DNA of 6,858 bases. It comes from an uncultured Bacilli bacterium. Lineage in GTDB: Bacteria > Bacillota_I > Bacilli_A > RF39 > UBA660. Below are positions 1 to 5,893 of this stretch, one piece after another. The notes under the pieces are model-generated. The model made no database searches and was not told where the DNA came from. It saw nothing but the letters and a program-made list of their open reading frames with translations. The stretch spans positions 1 through 6,858 of the forward strand of contig CALVIJ010000051.1 in NCBI GenBank assembly GCA_944329505.1, in the 5' to 3' direction. The position numbers and the translations under genes were made by a program. How positions within the stretch are numbered: position 1 is the first letter of the stretch; each line of letters starts with the position of its first letter.

Positions 1-2
1 AT

Positions 3-1766
3 AATAAGACATTAGCTGGACAACTTTATGGCGAATTAAAAGAATTATTTCCAAAAAGTCACGTTTGTTATTTCGTCTCTTATTATGACTATTACCAGCC
101 GGAAGCCTATGTAGCTAAAACTGATACTTATATTGAAAAGGATGCTTCTATTAATGATGAGATAGATGAATTAAGACACTATGCGACTGCTTCTTTGCTT
201 GCACATAAAGATGTTATAGTTGTTGCTTCGGTTTCTTGTATATATGGTATAGGTGAAATTGAAGATTATAGAAAGAAAGTTTTATTTTTAAATGTTGGAG
301 ATACTGTGGATAGAGATAAAGTAATTGAAAAATTAATTGAGATGCTTTATGAGAGAAATAACATTGATTTAAAACGTGGTACTTTTAGAGTTCATGGTGA
401 TGTGTTAGAGGTTGTACCTATAGGTCAGCACTCACATGGTATTAGAGTAGAATTTTTTGGTGATGAAATTGATAGAATTAGTGAGTTTGATTTAGTTACT
501 GGTGCGCTAGTTAACGATAAAAAAACTTATACACTATTTCCTGCAAGTCATTTCGTAACAAATGAAGAAAAATTGAAGTTAGCCATTGAAAACATTAGGA
601 AAGAGCTTAATGATCAATTAGACAAGTTTCAAAGTGAAAATAAATTACTTGAGTATCAAAGATTAAAGGAAAGAACTAATTATGATCTTGAGATGCTTTC
701 AGAGACGGGTTCTTGTAGAGGTGTTGAAAACTATTCTGCACCACTCGCACTTCGAAAGCCTGGAGAGATGCCGACTACTTTAATCGATTTCTTTGGTGAT
801 GATTTTTTACTTGTTGTCGATGAGTCGCATGTTACTTTACCACAAGTTAGGGCTATGTATAATGGCGACAGGATGCGTAAGCAAGCTTTGGTTGATTATG
901 GATTTAGATTACCAAGTGCTTTAGATAATAGGCCACTTAAGTTTGAAGAGTTTGAGGGTAAGATAAAACAAGCGATATTTGTTTCAGCTACACCTGGTGA
1001 TTATGAGATGGAAAAGGTTAATAATAAGGTTACAGAACAGATTATTAGACCAACTGGTTTATTAGATCCTAAGATTGAAGTAAAACCATCTAAAAATCAA
1101 ATTGATGATTTGGTTAGTCAGATTTATAAGCAAATCGAGAAAAATGAAAGAACTTTAATTACAACACTTACTATAAGAATGGCCGAAGAGTTATCTGTTT
1201 ATCTTAAAAATTTAGATATAAAGGTTGCTTATCTACATAATGAGATTAAGACATTACAGAGAATGCAGATAATTCATGATTTAAGAGTGGGTAAGTATGA
1301 TGTAGTGGTTGGAATTAATTTACTTCGTGAGGGAATAGATGTTCCTGAGGTTAGTTTGATTGCGATTATGGATGCGGATAAACAAGGTTTCTTAAGAAGT
1401 GAGCGAAGTTTAATTCAGACAATTGGTCGTGCAGCGCGTAATGCGAATGGAAGAGTTATAATGTATGCGGATGAGATTAGTTCGGCTATGGATGCGGCTA
1501 TAAAAGAAACTAATAGACGTAGAAGTATACAAGAAGAATATAATAAAAAGCATGGCATTGTACCGAAGACGATTGTTAAGGAAATTCGTGAGGTTATTTC
1601 TAATAGTTTTGAAATCAAGGATAAGAAAGAGAAAAAGATGAGTAAGAAAGAAAAAGAACACTTGATGGTAGATTTAGAGCGTGAGATGAAAGAAGCAGCT
1701 AAAAACCTTGATTTTGAAAGAGCTATGGAACTTAGAGATGCTTTATTTGAGATGCAAAGTGAGTAA
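3..1766 (+). CDS. uvrB: UvrABC system protein B (excinuclease helicase subunit), 5'-truncated by window edge
   Basis: UvrB takes over damaged DNA from UvrA, verifies the lesion and recruits UvrC for incision in cytoplasmic nucleotide excision repair. The frame is open from base 3 and its first residues (NKTLAGQLYG) align with E. coli UvrB from about residue 66, so about 65 residues including the Walker A loop lie outside the window. The 587 residues present would make a normal full length near 650. Visible in order: the damage-probing beta-hairpin with YYDYYQPEAY (27-36), RGTFRVHGD (125-133), VENYS (241-245), Walker B DESH (273-276), SATPG, helicase motif V GINLLREG (437-444), motif VI QTIGRAARN (472-480), and a C-terminal UVR domain (about 555-587) that contacts UvrC. 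An internal TTG at 195 opens a 523-residue frame but is not the start, because conserved UvrB sequence continues upstream of it. No uvrA follows directly. Confidence 0.97.
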   Translation, partial: NKTLAGQLYGELKELFPKSHVCYFVSYYDYYQPEAYVAKTDTYIEKDASINDEIDELRHYATASLLAHKDVIVVASVSCIYGIGEIEDYRKKVLFLNVGDTVDRDKVIEKLIEMLYERNNIDLKRGTFRVHGDVLEVVPIGQHSHGIRVEFFGDEIDRISEFDLVTGALVNDKKTYTLFPASHFVTNEEKLKLAIENIRKELNDQLDKFQSENKLLEYQRLKERTNYDLEMLSETGSCRGVENYSAPLALRKPGEMPTTLIDFFGDDFLLVVDESHVTLPQVRAMYNGDRMRKQALVDYGFRLPSALDNRPLKFEEFEGKIKQAIFVSATPGDYEMEKVNNKVTEQIIRPTGLLDPKIEVKPSKNQIDDLVSQIYKQIEKNERTLITTLTIRMAEELSVYLKNLDIKVAYLHNEIKTLQRMQIIHDLRVGKYDVVVGINLLREGIDVPEVSLIAIMDADKQGFLRSERSLIQTIGRAARNANGRVIMYADEISSAMDAAIKETNRRRSIQEEYNKKHGIVPKTIVKEIREVISNSFEIKDKKEKKMSKKEKEHLMVDLEREMKEAAKNLDFERAMELRDALFEMQSE

Positions 1767-1796
1767 AGATTTGAGTTTTTCAAATCTTTGCTTTAT
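1765..1796 (+). terminator. Possible weak intrinsic terminator overlapping the uvrB stop codon
   Basis: A perfect 10-bp inverted repeat, AAAGATTTGA (1765-1774) and TCAAATCTTT (1780-1789), with a 5-base loop begins inside the uvrB TAA. The stem has only two G-C pairs and the following tract (GCTTTATT) is a poor U-run, so termination may be partial. Its position between uvrB and a strong promoter supports a transcription boundary here. Confidence 0.4.
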
Positions 1797-1807
1797 TATG
1801 TCTTCTT

Positions 1808-1836
1808 TTGTTTCTTCTTTTGGAATATGCTATAAT
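1808..1836 (+). promoter_or_regulatory. Sigma-A-type extended -10 promoter for the downstream operon
   Basis: A perfect TATAAT lies at 1831-1836, preceded by TGC (1828-1830), which makes an extended -10. TTGTTT (1808-1813) stands 17 bases upstream as a partial -35. Transcription would start around 1842-1846, only about 7-11 bases before the chosen ATG at 1853. It is the only convincing promoter I see ahead of the five-gene run. Initiation at the TTG at 1808, which opens the longest frame, is unlikely because that codon is the -35 element. Confidence 0.7.
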
Positions 1837-1852
1837 GGGAGTGGTGACAAAT

Positions 1853-2281
1853 ATGAAAAAGAGTAGATATAACTTTTTTATTAAGTTATTTGATTGGGTT
1901 ATACGTATTTTGGGTTATACAGTTATTTTGATGCTTATGACATTAGTATTTCAAAACACCCTTTATATCGATAATTCATATTATGGTTTTTGGTGTTTAG
2001 TGGCTTCTGTTTTGATTTATTTACTTAATAAAACAATCAAACCGTTTTTGGTATGGCTCACTATTCCGATTACAGGAATTACTTTAGGTTTATTTTATCC
2101 ATTTATAAATTTAATAATTTTGAAAATAGTTAGTTTTATTTTAGGTGAACATTTTAGTATATATGGTATTTGGTTTGCGGTATTAGTTGCGATATGTATT
2201 TCAGCATTAAATGTTGTTTTGGACATGACATTATTTAAGAAAATTACATTTAAGGAGGAGAGAGATGGATCCAATAATTGA
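1853..2281 (+). CDS. YvlD / phage-holin-4 superfamily small integral membrane protein
   Basis: This is a 142-residue, very hydrophobic protein with about four membrane segments (roughly 17-34, 44-60, 66-97 as a hairpin, and 104-123), a basic N-terminus (MKKSR) and a short charged tail. The stretch NKTIKPFLVWLTIPI plus TLGLF (59-81) matches the N-x-IKP...LTLPI...LTLGLF signature of the YvlD family (Pfam Phage_holin_4_2, PF04020). Despite the name these are usually chromosomal genes of unknown molecular role. In Bacillus, yvlD sits in the uvrB/lgt region, so the context agrees. The start chosen is ATG 1853, with GTGGTGA (1841-1847) as ribosome site. In-frame ATG 1835 and TTG 1808 lie within the promoter. 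GTG 1841 or 1844 are possible if the mRNA is leaderless. Its last 17 bases overlap the start of lgt, and the lgt ribosome site lies inside it. Confidence 0.8.
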   Translation: MKKSRYNFFIKLFDWVIRILGYTVILMLMTLVFQNTLYIDNSYYGFWCLVASVLIYLLNKTIKPFLVWLTIPITGITLGLFYPFINLIILKIVSFILGEHFSIYGIWFAVLVAICISALNVVLDMTLFKKITFKEERDGSNN

Positions 2282-3056
2282 AATAGGCTTTATAACTATA
2301 CATTGGTATTCAATTATTTTATTTATTGCGATTTTAGTTGGATCAAATTTAGCTATAAAAGAAGCAAAAAGGCATGGGTATGAAGAAAATTTTATGGTTA
2401 ATTTGCTTTTTTTAGGAGTTATTATTGGAATAATAGGTGCGAGAGCATATTATGTTATTTTTAATTTTGATTATTATAAGGATAATTTATCTGAAATATT
2501 TAAAGTATGGAATGGTGGACTTGCTATTCACGGAGGAATAATTGCTGGCCTTATTTGTATAGCAATCATTTGTTATAAGAAAAAGGTTAATTTACTTAAA
2601 ATAATTGATTTTTTGGTAGTTGGATTAATTCTTGCTCAAGCTATTGGAAGATGGGGTAACTTTTTCAATGGAGAAGCACATGGACCAGTTACTACTTTAG
2701 AACATTTACAAAGTTTATTTTTACCAGAGTTTATTATTGATGGAATGTATATAAATGGTAATTATTATATTCCTACATTCTTATATGAATCTGTTTGGTG
2801 TTTTTTAGGATTTATTATAATGATTATTTTGAGAAGAAAAAAGTTTATGAAAGTAGGATATTTAACTAGTTTTTATTTAGTATGGTATGGAATAGAAAGA
2901 TTTTTTGTGGAGGGACTTAGAACGGATAGTTTGATGTTTTTCTCTTTAAAAATAGCTCAGTTAGTGTCACTAGCTATGGTTATTATTGGAATTATTCTAT
3001 TTATATATAGTTTGAAAAAATCTGATAAATACGAGGGAAGTGAGAATAATGCGTAA
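2265..3056 (+). CDS. lgt: Phosphatidylglycerol--prolipoprotein diacylglyceryl transferase
   Basis: Lgt moves a diacylglyceryl group from phosphatidylglycerol to the lipobox cysteine of prolipoproteins, the first step of lipoprotein maturation at the outer face of the membrane. The 263 residues (normal length) form about seven hydrophobic segments. Family landmarks are HWY (13-15), IHGG (88-91), and the signature GRWGNFFNGEAHG (128-140), whose R129, N132, E137 and G140 correspond to E. coli R143, N146, E151 and G154. YES (174-176) and ERFFVEGLRTDSL (211-223) follow, with R212 and E216 spaced like E. coli R239/E243. ATG 2265 has an excellent ribosome site, AAGGAGGAG (2252-2260). The gene overlaps the upstream membrane-protein gene by 17 bases and trxB by 8 bases. 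In Bacillus the gene directly ahead of lgt is hprK. Here the YvlD-like gene takes that place. Confidence 0.96.
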   Translation: MDPIIEIGFITIHWYSIILFIAILVGSNLAIKEAKRHGYEENFMVNLLFLGVIIGIIGARAYYVIFNFDYYKDNLSEIFKVWNGGLAIHGGIIAGLICIAIICYKKKVNLLKIIDFLVVGLILAQAIGRWGNFFNGEAHGPVTTLEHLQSLFLPEFIIDGMYINGNYYIPTFLYESVWCFLGFIIMIILRRKKFMKVGYLTSFYLVWYGIERFFVEGLRTDSLMFFSLKIAQLVSLAMVIIGIILFIYSLKKSDKYEGSENNA

Positions 3057-3927
3057 ATGTGTGATTATTGGAGCAGGACCAGCTGGTTTGAATGCGGCTT
3101 TATATTTGAAAAGAGCTGGAATTGACGCAGTAATTATTGAAAAGGAAATTCCTGGTGGCGAGATGCTTAAAACTAATAAGATTGAGAATTACTTAGGTTT
3201 TTCAGAAATCGATGGTGGTGAACTTGCTTTAAAGATGAGTAAGCAAGTTAAAGATTTAGGAGTTAAGATTATTAGAGATAAGGTTTTGAAAGTTTCTAAG
3301 AAAGATAAGTTTATTATAGAGATGGAAAAGGATAGTTTGGAAGCTGATTATGTAATAGTTGCTACTGGTAGAACTCCTAGAAAGCTCGGTCTTAGAGGTG
3401 AAGAAGAATTAACTGGTAAGGGTATTAGTTATTGTGCTGTTTGTGATGGAGCATTTTATAGAGGTAAAGAAGTTGCAGTAATTGGTGGAGGAGATTCAGC
3501 TTTAACTGAGGCTTTATATTTAGCTGATTTATGTTCTAAGGTTTATGTAATTGTTAGAAGAGACTTAAGAGCAAGTGATGTGCTTCAAAACAGGGTTAAA
3601 AGTAAAGAAAATATTGTAGTACTTAAAAACGTTAATGTAAGTGAGCTAAGATATGATGAAAGTCTTTCAGATATTTTACTCGATGATGGAAAAATGTTAC
3701 CAGTTAATGGAATGTTTATTGCGATAGGTGGAAGTCCTGAACTTAGTTTTTTAGATGGTGTTGGTATAGAGATGGAAAAAGGATATATTAAGACTAATGA
3801 TAGAATGGAGACTAATATTAAAGGGTTATATGCGGTTGGTGATGTCCGTTCTAAGGATTTTTATCAAATTATTACGGCGGCTAGTGATGGAGCTATTGCC
3901 GCACTTAGTATTAAGGAAGAAGGTTAA
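3049..3927 (+). CDS. trxB: Thioredoxin reductase (FAD-dependent, CxxC active site)
   Basis: This cytoplasmic flavoprotein would reduce thioredoxin using a nicotinamide cofactor. The 292 residues show, in order, the FAD Rossmann loop GAGPAG (8-13), PGGEML...NYLGF (35-51), ATGRTP (105-110), the redox centre CAVC (129-132) followed by DGAFY, the second dinucleotide loop GGGDSA (146-151), and the FAD-ribityl motif YAVGD (261-265) with TAASDGAIAA near the end. The usual NADPH-phosphate motif HRRxxxR is changed: the sequence reads VRRDLRA (169-175), with His replaced by Val and the spacing one residue shorter, while the Arg pair is kept. That could mean altered cofactor use or a lineage variant. 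The start is ATG 3049 behind GAGGGAAG (3033-3040). The in-frame GTG at 3040 overlaps that ribosome site and is rejected. The start overlaps the lgt end by 8 bases, and yvcK begins 2 bases after the stop. Confidence 0.92.
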   Translation: MRKCVIIGAGPAGLNAALYLKRAGIDAVIIEKEIPGGEMLKTNKIENYLGFSEIDGGELALKMSKQVKDLGVKIIRDKVLKVSKKDKFIIEMEKDSLEADYVIVATGRTPRKLGLRGEEELTGKGISYCAVCDGAFYRGKEVAVIGGGDSALTEALYLADLCSKVYVIVRRDLRASDVLQNRVKSKENIVVLKNVNVSELRYDESLSDILLDDGKMLPVNGMFIAIGGSPELSFLDGVGIEMEKGYIKTNDRMETNIKGLYAVGDVRSKDFYQIITAASDGAIAALSIKEEG

Positions 3928-3929
3928 AT

Positions 3930-4871
3930 ATGAAATTAGCAGTTTTAGGTGGAGGAACAGGTATGAGCTGTTTACTTCGCGGTTTAAAAAAATTACCTTT
4001 TGATATTTCCGCAATCGTTTCTGTCTGTGATGATGGAAGTAGTACAGGTAGACTTAGAGAAGAGTTTCATACTCCAGCGGTTGGAGATATTCGTAAGGTA
4101 CTTATTAGTTTATCTGAAAATGAGGAAGAGATTAAAAAATTATTTGATTATAGATTTAATACTTCTAGTGATTTAGATGGTCATGCTTTAGGGAATCTGC
4201 TTTTGACTGGAGCAGCTGAGATTACAGGTAATGTATCTGATGGAATTGAACTTGTGAATTCGCTCTTGAAATTAAAAGGAAAAGTTATACCACTTACTGA
4301 AGATAATGTTACTTTAATGGGTAAGATGAGTAGTGGTAAGGTTGTTATGGGGGAACACAATATAACTGAATATAATGATAAGATAAAGTCAGTATATTAT
4401 AAAGAGACTCCAGAAGTTAATCCAGATGTTTTAAAGGCAATTCGTGAAGCTGATGCGATTGTTTTAAGTATGGGAAGTTTGTTTACTAGTATTATTCCTA
4501 ATTTGTTATGTAAGGAAGTTAGGAAAGAGATAGATAATAGTAGTGCTAAAATAATTTATGTTTGTAATATTATGACACAACCTGGAGAGACTGATGATTT
4601 TACTGTTTCAGATCATGTTAAGCTTTTAAATAAATATTTGGGTAAAAGAAAAATTGATGCGGTTATTTTAAATAATGGAGAAATAGATGCGGATATTGTT
4701 AAAAATTACGAGACAACGGAACAAAAGGATTTGGTTGTTGTAGACCGTGAAAATTTGGAAAAATTAAAGGTTGAAACAATTGAAAATGATTATATTGTAA
4801 TTGAAAATGGTATGATTAGGCATAATACTTTAAGAGTCGCACTTGATATACTTTCATATTTATTAGATTAG
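3930..4871 (+). CDS. yvcK: YvcK/GlmR family UDP-sugar-binding regulator (CofD-like, 'gluconeogenesis factor')
   Basis: This is a 313-residue cytoplasmic protein of the CofD-like fold. In Bacillus the homologue (GlmR/MgfK) binds UDP-GlcNAc, supports growth on gluconeogenic carbon sources and steers carbon into peptidoglycan precursors. Visible motifs are GGGTG (7-11), DDGSSTGRLREEF (34-46), GDIRKVL (52-58), FDYRF (72-76), GHALGNLLL (84-92), MGSLFTSIIPNLL (181-193; GPGSLYTSVIPNLL in many relatives) and NIMTQPGET (213-221). ATG 3930 follows the trxB stop by 2 bases, with AAGGAAGAAGG (3913-3923) lying inside trxB as ribosome site. Its stop TAG touches the whiA ribosome site. In most Firmicutes rapZ sits immediately upstream of yvcK; here trxB is joined straight to yvcK. 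No enzymatic activity should be assumed from the CofD resemblance. Confidence 0.94.
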   Translation: MKLAVLGGGTGMSCLLRGLKKLPFDISAIVSVCDDGSSTGRLREEFHTPAVGDIRKVLISLSENEEEIKKLFDYRFNTSSDLDGHALGNLLLTGAAEITGNVSDGIELVNSLLKLKGKVIPLTEDNVTLMGKMSSGKVVMGEHNITEYNDKIKSVYYKETPEVNPDVLKAIREADAIVLSMGSLFTSIIPNLLCKEVRKEIDNSSAKIIYVCNIMTQPGETDDFTVSDHVKLLNKYLGKRKIDAVILNNGEIDADIVKNYETTEQKDLVVVDRENLEKLKVETIENDYIVIENGMIRHNTLRVALDILSYLLD

Positions 4872-4881
4872 AGGTGATTAG

Positions 4882-5802
4882 ATGTCGTTTACAGCTACCG
4901 TTAAGGATGAGGTTAGTAAGTTAGATGTGGCTGATACGGAAAAGATTTCTGAGTTATCAGCTATTGTTCAAAATAATGATTATAGTGATGGAATAAAGAT
5001 TGTAACCGAAAATAATGCGGTGGCTAGACTTATTTATTCACTTTTCAAAGATTTATTTAATGTGTATGCGAGGGTCAGTGTTAAAAGAGGATATAATTAT
5101 AGTAAAAATATGCTTTATACTTTAGAGGTTAAAAACAAGGTTTCGGATATTTTAAAATCTTTGGGAATATGTGGTAATGTACCAGAGAATTTTATATATG
5201 CGGATGAAGATTTATTGATGGCATATTTAAAAGGTTTATTTTTGACTAAGGCTAGTGTGAATGACCCTAAAACTTCGAGATATCATTTAGAATTTAATTT
5301 GGATAATTTAGAGTATGCTGAGTTTGTTCAAAAGAGTTTGAATCATTTTCATTTAAATAGTAAGATACTTCATAGAGAACACAGATATGTAGTTTATATT
5401 AAAGAAGCAGAAAAGATTGGTGATTTTTTAAGGATTATTGGAGCTGTTAAAGCGGTACTTTATTTTGAAGATATACGTATTTATAGAGATCATAAAAATA
5501 TGACTAATAGACTTAATAATTGTGAACAAGCTAATGTCGATAAGATTATCGAAACGGCTAATGAACAAGTTAAGGATATAGAATTACTTAAGGAAATGGA
5601 TGTATATGATTTACTTAATGATAAGGAAAAAGAAGTTTCTTATTATAGAATTAAATATCCAGAAGCTTCTTTAGTTGAACTTAGTCAAATAATTAGTATG
5701 GAAACAGGTAATAAAATTACCAAATCAGGTGTATATCATCGACTTAACAAAATTAGACAGTTAGCTGTAAAGATGAAAGAGAAGAAAAAATCAGAAAATT
5801 AA
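4882..5802 (+). CDS. whiA: DNA-binding protein WhiA (LAGLIDADG-like plus helix-turn-helix)
   Basis: WhiA is a sporulation regulator in Streptomyces. In Firmicutes it influences cell division and chromosome segregation and does not act as a classical repressor there. The 306 residues show the WhiA N-terminal domain (FTATVKDEVSKL at 3-14, ISELSAIV at 22-29, ARLIYSLFKDLF at 48-59), the degenerate homing-endonuclease-like core YLKGLFLTKASVNDP (115-129) with YHLEFNL, and the conserved block EAEKIGDFLRIIGA (175-188) with FEDIRIYRD and NRLNNCEQAN (209-218). A C-terminal helix-turn-helix follows (about 262-291), ending in KSGVYHRLNKIRQL. The usual GAFLAGGS core reads GLFLTKAS, so the two glycines are lost. 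ATG 4882 has GAGGTGAT (4871-4878), which uses the last base of the yvcK stop. It is the last gene of the tight operon; crh and clpP, which follow in Bacillus, are absent. Confidence 0.95.
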   Translation: MSFTATVKDEVSKLDVADTEKISELSAIVQNNDYSDGIKIVTENNAVARLIYSLFKDLFNVYARVSVKRGYNYSKNMLYTLEVKNKVSDILKSLGICGNVPENFIYADEDLLMAYLKGLFLTKASVNDPKTSRYHLEFNLDNLEYAEFVQKSLNHFHLNSKILHREHRYVVYIKEAEKIGDFLRIIGAVKAVLYFEDIRIYRDHKNMTNRLNNCEQANVDKIIETANEQVKDIELLKEMDVYDLLNDKEKEVSYYRIKYPEASLVELSQIISMETGNKITKSGVYHRLNKIRQLAVKMKEKKKSEN

Positions 5803-5893
5803 AATATTTTTTGATTTTTTTAAAGGAATTAATGGATAAAAAGTCGTATGTTTCTATATAGAAGATAAAAAATATCTTCTTAGGAGGAGTTTT
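5803..5893 (+). promoter_or_regulatory. AT-rich spacer between whiA and the Rpn-type nuclease gene; weak promoter candidates
   Basis: The spacer starts with two T-runs (5807-5812 and 5815-5821) but has no GC-rich stem before them, so it is not a convincing terminator for the whiA operon. TTGATT (5811-5816) and GATAAA (5835-5840), spaced 18 bases, form a weak promoter candidate. TATATA (5855-5860) is another -10-like site without a good -35. The strong ribosome site AGGAGGAG (5882-5889) serves the next gene. Confidence 0.3.
5860..5880 (+). repeat. Small inverted repeat directly ahead of the nuclease ribosome binding site
   Basis: AGAAGATA (5860-5867) and TATCTTCT (5873-5880) are perfectly complementary 8-base arms around an AAAAA loop. 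The repeat ends 1 base before AGGAGGAG. As RNA it would be a modest hairpin beside the ribosome site. As DNA it could be an operator palindrome. It is not followed by a T-run, so a terminator is unlikely. The function is not known. Confidence 0.45.

Noticed and set aside
195..197. TTG at 195 as the start of a short UvrB
   Set aside because: The same frame continues to base 3 with unmistakable UvrB sequence (the YYDYYQPEAY hairpin), so the gene is cut by the window edge and does not start here.
1410..1783. Two reverse-strand open frames (122 and 83 residues) opposite the 3' end of uvrB
   Set aside because: They lie wholly or almost wholly within highly conserved uvrB codons. Their composition (Ser/Ile/Phe/Leu-rich) is what the complement of AT-rich coding DNA gives, and neither has a ribosome site or a recognisable motif.
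3797..4014. Small open frames on both strands across the trxB/yvcK junction (68 and 62 residues)
   Set aside because: Both overlap the conserved trxB C-terminus and the yvcK GGGTG region, and no family features were seen.
5803..5825. T-runs after whiA as a rho-independent terminator
   Set aside because: No stem of useful length precedes the T-runs; the area is only AT-rich.
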